Positions 6,026 through 10,222 of a stretch of DNA of 10,222 nucleotides are shown here, piece after piece; within the stretch, counting starts at the first letter, position 1, and the number at the start of each line of letters is the position of its first letter. The DNA lies in contig NZ_ML142859.1 in assembly GCF_004138495.1 (NCBI RefSeq), positions 60,988-71,209 of the forward strand, given 5' to 3'. The DNA comes from Phytoactinopolyspora endophytica (lineage in GTDB: Bacteria; Actinomycetota; Actinomycetes; Jiangellales; Jiangellaceae). Below the pieces are notes generated by a model. That model was not told the origin of the DNA, made no database searches, and worked only from the letters and a program-made list of their open reading frames with translations. Both the position numbers and the translations under genes were made by a program.

Positions 6026-6520
6026 TCAGGCCGCGCCGTTGGAGAGGAGCTCTCCGAGTTTGTCGAGGCCTTTCCGGGTGCCCACGGCGACGACGATGTC
6101 GCCGGCGCTGAGTACGTAGTCCGGTCCGGGCGACGGGACCGCCTCGTCGCTGCGCAGCACGGCGACGATCGACACGCCGGTACGGGTGCGCGCCTGGGTG
6201 TCGCCGAGCGGCCGCCCGGCGTACGGGGAGTCCGCCGGGATGGATACCTGCTCGGTGAGCAGACCGTCGGCGTGCTCGTGGATGTTCGCGAGCTGGCTCA
6301 GCATGATCGATGTTCCGAGCACGTCGGCAAGTGCCTCTGCCTCACTATCGGTCAGCGGGACTGAGGCCTTGCAGGAATCGGGGTCATCGGGGTCGAAGTA
6401 GATCAGGTCGCGGCGGCCGTCATGGTGCGCGACGACACCGATGCGCTGTCCCGAGGCGGTCGACACCTCGTGCCGCACGCCGATCCCTGGCAGGTCGGTC
6501 TTCTCTACACGTACGCCCAC
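6026..6520 (-). CDS. khtT: KhtT-like regulatory subunit with RCK_C (TrkA-C) domain
   Basis: A 164-residue cytoplasmic protein, nearly the same length as Bacillus subtilis KhtT. The N-terminal domain has the family LPGIG (10-14), then ISO-like segments including HHDGRRDLIYFDPDD (32-46). Residues about 84-160 form a TrkA-C/RCK_C fold, with the core SPYAGRPLGDTQARTRTGVSIVAVLR and the strand SAGDIVVAVG. RCK_C domains of KhtT bind cyclic di-AMP, a messenger that actinobacteria make with DisA; binding here is inferred from the family. It should gate the antiporter encoded 15 bp downstream, forming a two-gene operon. The start is GTG at 6520. A TANNNT element 7 nt upstream and the lack of a Shine-Dalgarno site suggest a leaderless mRNA. 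Confidence 0.92.
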   Translation of the reverse strand: MGVRVEKTDLPGIGVRHEVSTASGQRIGVVAHHDGRRDLIYFDPDDPDSCKASVPLTDSEAEALADVLGTSIMLSQLANIHEHADGLLTEQVSIPADSPYAGRPLGDTQARTRTGVSIVAVLRSDEAVPSPGPDYVLSAGDIVVAVGTRKGLDKLGELLSNGAA

Positions 6521-6527
6521 GTCATTG

Positions 6528-6533
6528 AAGGTA
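6528..6533 (-). promoter_or_regulatory. Putative leaderless promoter -10 of khtT-khtU
   Basis: On the minus strand TACCTT (6533 to 6528) fits TANNNT and stands 7 nt before the GTG at 6520. No Shine-Dalgarno sequence is present and no good -35 is visible. It lies in the 78-bp gap after the VOC gene, so khtTU probably has its own transcript. Confidence 0.45.
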
Positions 6534-6598
6534 CCAGGTAGTGCTGACTGGCGCCCGCGAGACGCCTCGGAGCAGCGTCACGGGAAAGATCAACGAGC

Positions 6599-7033
6599 TC
6601 AGTCGAGACAGAACTCGTTGCCCTCGATGTCCTGCATCGTGATGCACGACTCGTTGTGCTCGTCGGCGTGTTGTGTCAGCACATGTGTCGCGCCGAGCGC
6701 GAGGAGCCGTGCGCACTCGGCCTCGAGTGTGGCGAGACGCTCTTCACCGACGAGCCCGGTGCCGGCCCGCACGTCGAGATGCACCCGGTTCTTGACGACC
6801 TTGCCTTCGGGAACGCGCTGGAAGAACAGCCGTGGGCCCACACCTGAGGGGTCAATGCAGGCGAACGCTGAACCCTGATGCTCAGGCGGCTGCGAGCGGT
6901 TGAAATCGTCCCAGGTAGCAAACCCCTCCGGTGGTGGCGGTACGACGTACCCCAACACCTCGCACCAGAAACGAGCGACGCGCTCGGGTTCTGCGCAGTC
7001 GAAGGTGACTTGGAAGTGCTTGACCGACGCCAT
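6599..7033 (-). CDS. VOC-family (glyoxalase-like) protein
   Basis: A 144-residue cytoplasmic protein of the vicinal oxygen chelate superfamily, of the glyoxalase_6 type common in actinobacteria. The first beta-alpha-beta module has FDCAEPERVARFWCEVLGY (11-29). The middle carries LFFQRVPEGKVVKNRVHLDV, with His85 as a probable metal ligand, and the end has ITMQDIEGNEFCLD with Glu140. All of these are signature segments of the family. The reaction is unknown: members include metal-dependent dioxygenase, isomerase and resistance-type binding proteins, and nothing nearby points to a substrate. The start at the ATG at 7033 matches family N-termini; an upstream in-frame start at 7078 adds 15 residues unlike the family. 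It lies between the glycosidase operon and khtTU on the same strand, with 73-bp and 78-bp gaps, and is probably transcribed separately. Confidence 0.9.
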   Translation of the reverse strand: MASVKHFQVTFDCAEPERVARFWCEVLGYVVPPPPEGFATWDDFNRSQPPEHQGSAFACIDPSGVGPRLFFQRVPEGKVVKNRVHLDVRAGTGLVGEERLATLEAECARLLALGATHVLTQHADEHNESCITMQDIEGNEFCLD

Positions 7034-7039
7034 CGGTCC

Positions 7040-7045
7040 ACCATA
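7040..7045 (-). promoter_or_regulatory. Putative leaderless promoter -10 of the VOC gene
   Basis: On the minus strand TATGGT (7045 to 7040) is 6 nt before the ATG at 7033, fitting TANNNT with start-codon transcription. A GGTGGA overlapping the end of the -10 lies only 3 nt from the ATG, too close to be a normal Shine-Dalgarno site. TTCGGG 17 nt upstream is a poor -35. Confidence 0.4.
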
Positions 7046-7056
7046 ACGGCCCGTGC

Positions 7057-7070
7057 TGTTCACCCGAACA
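7057..7070. repeat. Short inverted repeat upstream of the VOC gene
   Basis: TGTTC-ACCC-GAACA is a perfect 5-bp-arm inverted repeat located where the -35 of the VOC promoter would be. It might be an operator, or a weak hairpin downstream of the glycosidase stop at 7107. The short arms make chance likely. Confidence 0.2.
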
Positions 7071-7106
7071 CGCCACACCAGACGCGAGCTTCGCTTCCAT
7101 TGGAGA

Positions 7107-9686
7107 TCACGCGGCGCGACGGACTGTGAACGTGCGGCTGGCTGTACGTATGTGCGTGTCTCGACTTCTCCGGCTCAGCTCGGCGGCGTCGTCGTCGGTG
7201 GTCGCGTCGCCGTCAACGACGACGACGGCCTCGCTGCCGGCCGAGCGGAAAGTGACCTCGCCGTCGCCGATCCCAACGGGTTCCGCCGTGGCGTAAGCGA
7301 TGTTCACCCCACCGAGAGTGAGCCCGACGGGCAGCATGAGCGCGCTCCGTGCCGGCAGGTGCAACGACTCACCTCCGAACAGCGGCTTCCCGTCCTCCTC
7401 GGCGGTGAACGTCGTCTCGTAGGCCGAGGTGTTGAACGCATGCAGCAGCCGCCCGCCGTCGTCGTCGGCCATCGAGAGGATGAAGACGCCGGGCATCGAA
7501 GAGGAATGTGTGATGCCCGGTCGTGCTTCCACCGCGTCGAAGACCCGGTTCCAGAAGGTGGGGTCCACGATGTAGTCGGTGGTGATCACCACTGCCCTGC
7601 CGTCGCCGAGCGGCACATCGATCCCGCACGCGCCGCCGGTGCTGAGCTCGCGGAGGAACACTGTCGCGGACCCGCCGGTCTCGAACAGCTGGGCTCGGCC
7701 CACGCGGGTTTCGGGCAGCGGCTCGGCCCATGCGTGGGCAGTCACCGAGGGGAAGAAATCGGGCGCCCCGGTGATCGTCTCGGTCGCTTTCAAGCCGAGC
7801 GCATCGGCCAGCACCGTGCTCTTCTGCGCGGCCATATCCTTGACCGGCATCTTCCCGGCGAGAAGAAGTGAGCCGCCGCCTTCGACATAGCGCACCAGCC
7901 GCTCTTGCAGTTCGGTGCCGAGATGCTCCGCCCCGGCCAGCGCCAGCACCGGCTGCCGGTCTGGGTCCAGGTCGCCGGCCTGCAGGTTCACGCTGCCGAA
8001 GCGGATATTGGAGAACAGCATGGCCCGGGCCAGCGAGCCGCCGCGCGGACCGGCACCGCGCCAGCCTTCCACATCGCTCACCACCTGCTGTGCCTGATCG
8101 CGGCCGGGCGCCGGGTACTGGGTCAGGTAGTGATCCGGGACGAACCCGAGCGTGACCGCGTCGTATTCAGGGCGCATGGCCGCCAGCCGGCCACGCAGAG
8201 TTGAGACCGCCCGCAGCGCCGTCCGAGTCGGCTCGAAGCTGAGGTTCCGCTCACCTTCGGGGGTGATCGGCGCGTTGAAGCCGTGCCGCTCCCCGGTGGT
8301 GCCGATCCGGTCGTTGCCGTCGCCGACCGGCTCGTCCAGCGGCGGGTTGAAACCGCCCGTGAACAGGTAGTAGTTGATCAGCCTGGTGCCTTGGGCGACG
8401 CACATCCGCGTCTTGAGGTCGGGAGCCGACGGGTCGAAGGCCACCTCCAGCGCCTGACCGTAGTCGCCGTGGCCGGCGTCGAACTCCAAACAGGTCAGCG
8501 GCTGGTCGTCGTCGTTCGTCGCGTCGGTGAACGCGTTGACGAGGTAGAGGTCCGGTGTGTTGCGCAGTTCGAGCTCGCCCAGATACATGTCGACGCCCGA
8601 GATCATCCCGTCGACCCCGGAGTAGGTCTCGACTAGCTGGCTGATGCCGATCGGGTACCGCTCGCCGCGTCCGCCTGACGTGCCGTGGATGTTGATGATG
8701 AACGGCACGTCCTTGACACCGGATTCTTCGGCGAAGGAGCGGAGTTCGGCGGCGTAGCGGGCGAACCGGCCGCGGCTGTAGCGGCCGAGGTCGTGCATGA
8801 GCGCTGCGGTGTACTCGTCGTCGGGTGCCTGGATCGCCTCGTCTCGCTGCTCACGCGAGGCGCCGGCGAACGGGTAGCGGTCGCCGAGGCCATCGCCATA
8901 CTCTTCGTCGAGCCAGGCGTTGAAGTCCTCCAGCAGGTGCTCGGTGAAGTCCGGGGCGTTGGCGACCCACGAGATCATCCCGATCTCGTTGTCCAGCTGA
9001 ACCGCGATGACCCCGGGCCTACCCGGCCGGTGCAGCCGCTCGGCGATCACCGGCATGACCGCCTCATACCAGCGTTTGGCTTCGGCGAGAAAGGACGGGG
9101 CGAGGTAGTCGAGCGTGGGGGCCAGGGTCTCGTCGCCGTCCCAGCCGCTCGGCACGGCGTCCGGGTTATCCTCATAGACCCGGTGCGGGATGCCGTTGTT
9201 CTTGGTCTCGGCCATGATGAACGGGCCGGGCCGGGGGATGACGTGGAAGCCGTTCTCGATGCAGAGGTCGAGGAACGCTCCGAGATCACGCTCCGGCGTG
9301 CTCTCGCCGGTGACGTCGATCGTGCCGTCCGCCAGCTCGTGCCACAGCCACGGGATGTACGTGGCGATCGTGTCCAGCCCGGCGGCCTTGGCCTCGTCGA
9401 GCCGGGACTGCCAGTCGTCGCGGTCGAGCCGGAAGTAGTGGATCTCGCCCGCCAGCACCAGCGCCGGTTCGCCGTCGATCAGGAACCGCTTGTTCGCGTA
9501 GCCGACATCTGGCGCGGGCACGCTGGAGGTGTTCGAGGCGCCCGATCGTCCGGCGATGGTCTCAGGTTGGGCGGTCGCGGATTGCGCGGACGCCGTGCCG
9601 GACGAAGGCATGCTGAGCCCGGCGCCGGCGGCAGTGGCGAGGCTTGCGGTCAGGACGGCGCGGCGGGTCGGTGTGAACGGTGTCAT
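7107..9686 (-). CDS. Tat-exported GH35-like glycosidase (putative beta-galactosidase)
   Basis: An 859-residue secreted glycoside hydrolase. The N-terminus MTPFTPTRRAVLTAS is a twin-arginine signal, with likely cleavage after Ala34 (ASA-Q). Residues about 60-430 form a GH35-like (clan GH-A) barrel: AGEIHYFR (79-86), IPWLWHE (111-117), RPGPFIMAE (152-160), QLDNE with acid/base Glu234, and CLEFDAGHGDYG with probable nucleophile Glu401. The two glutamates are about 167 residues apart, wider than in most GH35 enzymes. Residues about 575-720 (LALAGAEHLGTELQERLVRYVEGGGSLLLAG) resemble the amidotransferase-like trimerisation domain of GH42 beta-galactosidases, followed by a beta-rich C-terminal region. 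Predicted activity is exo-release of beta-galactosyl or related residues outside the cell; the substrate is not proven. The ATG at 9686 has GGAGG 5 nt upstream, whereas the open frame to 9884 only overlaps the preceding gene. It follows the glycoamylase-like gene by 13 bp, so the two are in an operon. Confidence 0.9.
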   Translation of the reverse strand: MTPFTPTRRAVLTASLATAAGAGLSMPSSGTASAQSATAQPETIAGRSGASNTSSVPAPDVGYANKRFLIDGEPALVLAGEIHYFRLDRDDWQSRLDEAKAAGLDTIATYIPWLWHELADGTIDVTGESTPERDLGAFLDLCIENGFHVIPRPGPFIMAETKNNGIPHRVYEDNPDAVPSGWDGDETLAPTLDYLAPSFLAEAKRWYEAVMPVIAERLHRPGRPGVIAVQLDNEIGMISWVANAPDFTEHLLEDFNAWLDEEYGDGLGDRYPFAGASREQRDEAIQAPDDEYTAALMHDLGRYSRGRFARYAAELRSFAEESGVKDVPFIINIHGTSGGRGERYPIGISQLVETYSGVDGMISGVDMYLGELELRNTPDLYLVNAFTDATNDDDQPLTCLEFDAGHGDYGQALEVAFDPSAPDLKTRMCVAQGTRLINYYLFTGGFNPPLDEPVGDGNDRIGTTGERHGFNAPITPEGERNLSFEPTRTALRAVSTLRGRLAAMRPEYDAVTLGFVPDHYLTQYPAPGRDQAQQVVSDVEGWRGAGPRGGSLARAMLFSNIRFGSVNLQAGDLDPDRQPVLALAGAEHLGTELQERLVRYVEGGGSLLLAGKMPVKDMAAQKSTVLADALGLKATETITGAPDFFPSVTAHAWAEPLPETRVGRAQLFETGGSATVFLRELSTGGACGIDVPLGDGRAVVITTDYIVDPTFWNRVFDAVEARPGITHSSSMPGVFILSMADDDGGRLLHAFNTSAYETTFTAEEDGKPLFGGESLHLPARSALMLPVGLTLGGVNIAYATAEPVGIGDGEVTFRSAGSEAVVVVDGDATTDDDAAELSRRSRDTHIRTASRTFTVRRAA

Positions 9687-9691
9687 CTCAG

Positions 9692-9696
9692 CCTCC
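9692..9696 (-). promoter_or_regulatory. Shine-Dalgarno site that fixes the glycosidase start
   Basis: On the minus strand GGAGG lies 5 nt before the ATG at 9686, inside the 13-bp gap after the upstream stop. It decides for a start directly before the Tat signal. Confidence 0.8.
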
Positions 9697-9699
9697 AGG

Positions 9700-10222
9700 T
9701 CACGCGATGCCGAAGTTCTCGCGGGCGAGCAGCGGCCGCAGCCGACGGGCGAACGCACCCGTGCGGAACGGTCGCTGCAGCAGGCCTGGCTTGAGCACCT
9801 GCGCGAGCGCCGCGGCGACCATGCCCTGGTCCAGGGAGAGCATCCGGTCGCTGACGTGGCCGGTGCCCACGTTGATCGAGTCATAGAAGCCGAGGCCGTC
9901 TTCGTAGGCGTCGAAGTCGCGCGCGATGTTCTTCAGGTTGCGGATCGCCTCCGTACGGAGGAACGGCATCGCCAGGAACGCCGCGTGTGGCGTGACGACG
10001 CCGTTCGTGTACGCCGACGGCGGCGGCAGTTCCTCGCCGTAGGGCACGTAGGTACGGTCGGTGTTCGAGCAGTAGCCCTCCGCGGAGATGCCCAGCCACT
10101 GCACGCCGTACTCCTGGTAGCCGCCCTCGGGCACGTTGCACGGTGAGAACCCCCAGTAGCCGTACTGGGCTTCCTGCAGCCCGTGCTCCAGGTGGCCGAG
10201 CGCCCACCGCTTGTGGTTCAGC
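9700..10222 (-). CDS. Glycoamylase-like (PF10091) protein, C-terminal part; start outside window
   Basis: The last 173 residues of a larger carbohydrate-active protein; the reading frame is open to the window edge. The visible part has the family segments YGYWGFSPCNVPEGGY, EYGVQWLGISAEGY, NGVVTPHAAFLAMPF and LGFYDSINV, followed by LSLDQGMVAAAL. These are typical of the bacterial glucoamylase-family domain PF10091, which is related to GH144/GH162 endo-beta-1,2-glucanases, so the name glucoamylase should not be read as proof of starch hydrolysis. The acidic catalytic residues cannot be assigned from this fragment, and whether it has a signal peptide is not visible. A GTG at 10134 lies inside the domain and is not a true start. 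It is the upstream partner of the Tat-exported glycosidase, with a 13-bp gap, which implies joint breakdown of one glycan or of glycans met together. Confidence 0.88.
   Translation of the reverse strand, partial: LNHKRWALGHLEHGLQEAQYGYWGFSPCNVPEGGYQEYGVQWLGISAEGYCSNTDRTYVPYGEELPPPSAYTNGVVTPHAAFLAMPFLRTEAIRNLKNIARDFDAYEDGLGFYDSINVGTGHVSDRMLSLDQGMVAAALAQVLKPGLLQRPFRTGAFARRLRPLLARENFGIA

Noticed and set aside
4235..6364. Long + strand open frames opposite the SDR, khtU and khtT genes (4235-5224 and 5240-6364)
   Set aside because: They mirror well-supported minus-strand genes. The products are low-complexity Asp/Glu/Gln/Arg/Gly-rich without motifs.
6561..6579. GACGC-(9 nt)-GCGTC hairpin after the VOC gene
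   Set aside because: Only a 5-bp stem with a long loop and no U-tract; such structures are common by chance in GC-rich DNA.
8685..9794. Long open frame (369 codons) on the + strand inside the glycosidase region
   Set aside because: It is antisense to a gene with a signal peptide, catalytic motifs and a Shine-Dalgarno site. Its translation has no recognisable domain and is rich in Arg/Val/Asp/Gly, as expected from the mirror of GC-rich codons.
9687..9884. N-terminal extension of the glycosidase up to position 9884
   Set aside because: The extra residues overlap the upstream glycoamylase-like gene out of frame and are Arg/Ser/Cys-rich noise. The ATG at 9686 has a good Shine-Dalgarno site and a Tat signal directly after it.

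Overview
The window is chromosomal DNA of a high-GC actinomycete. Two hand-counted 60-base samples give 70% GC in the glycosidase gene (9421-9480) and 63% in the regulator gene (2101-2160). RpiB carries the mycobacterial-type SGNGE motif, the PP2C phosphatase is of the membrane-anchored type familiar from Streptomyces and relatives, several genes start with GTG, and several appear leaderless. The genus cannot be fixed from the sequence alone. No RNA gene, insertion sequence, CRISPR array or prophage gene is visible. The window is densely coding: no gene-free stretch reaches 300 bases, and the longest gaps are about 110-120 bp at two divergent promoters.

Layout. (1) 1-437, +: the C-terminal part of ribose-5-phosphate isomerase B, overlapped tail to tail by a small charged hypothetical gene (367-651, -). 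(2) 774-1877, +: a four-helix membrane-anchored PP2C/SpoIIE-type phosphatase, divergent from the small gene. (3) 1908-2876, -: an HTH-WYL regulator, divergent from 2987-3928, +, an epoxide-hydrolase-type alpha/beta hydrolase. The hydrolase has clearly lower GC (53% in the sample 3001-3060), so it was probably acquired horizontally. A palindrome next to a sigma70-like promoter lies between them. (4) 3977-4723, -: an SDR dehydrogenase of the 2-keto-3-deoxy-L-fuconate dehydrogenase/BDH2 type. (5) 6520-4814, -: a two-gene KhtT-KhtU K+/H+ antiporter operon, followed by a hairpin and inverted repeat before the SDR gene. (6) 7033-6599, -: a small VOC (glyoxalase-like) protein. (7) 10222-7107, -: an operon of a partial glycoamylase-like (PF10091) protein and an 859-aa Tat-exported GH35-like glycosidase, 13 bp apart.

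How the genes fit together. KhtT/KhtU is a regulator-transporter pair for cation and pH homeostasis. In studied members the KhtT type binds cyclic di-AMP. The two sugar-active enzymes at the right edge look like an exported glycan-degradation unit that continues beyond the window. The regulator and hydrolase look like a regulator-target module. The SDR gene may belong to deoxy-sugar catabolism but has no pathway partners here. Four genes carry a TANNNT element 6-7 nt before their start codon, the actinobacterial leaderless-mRNA arrangement, while the others have clear Shine-Dalgarno sites. I did not find an obviously new system. The least ordinary items are the GH35-like protein with a GH42-like C-terminal half, the leaderless-start pattern, and the low-GC hydrolase module with its candidate operator.
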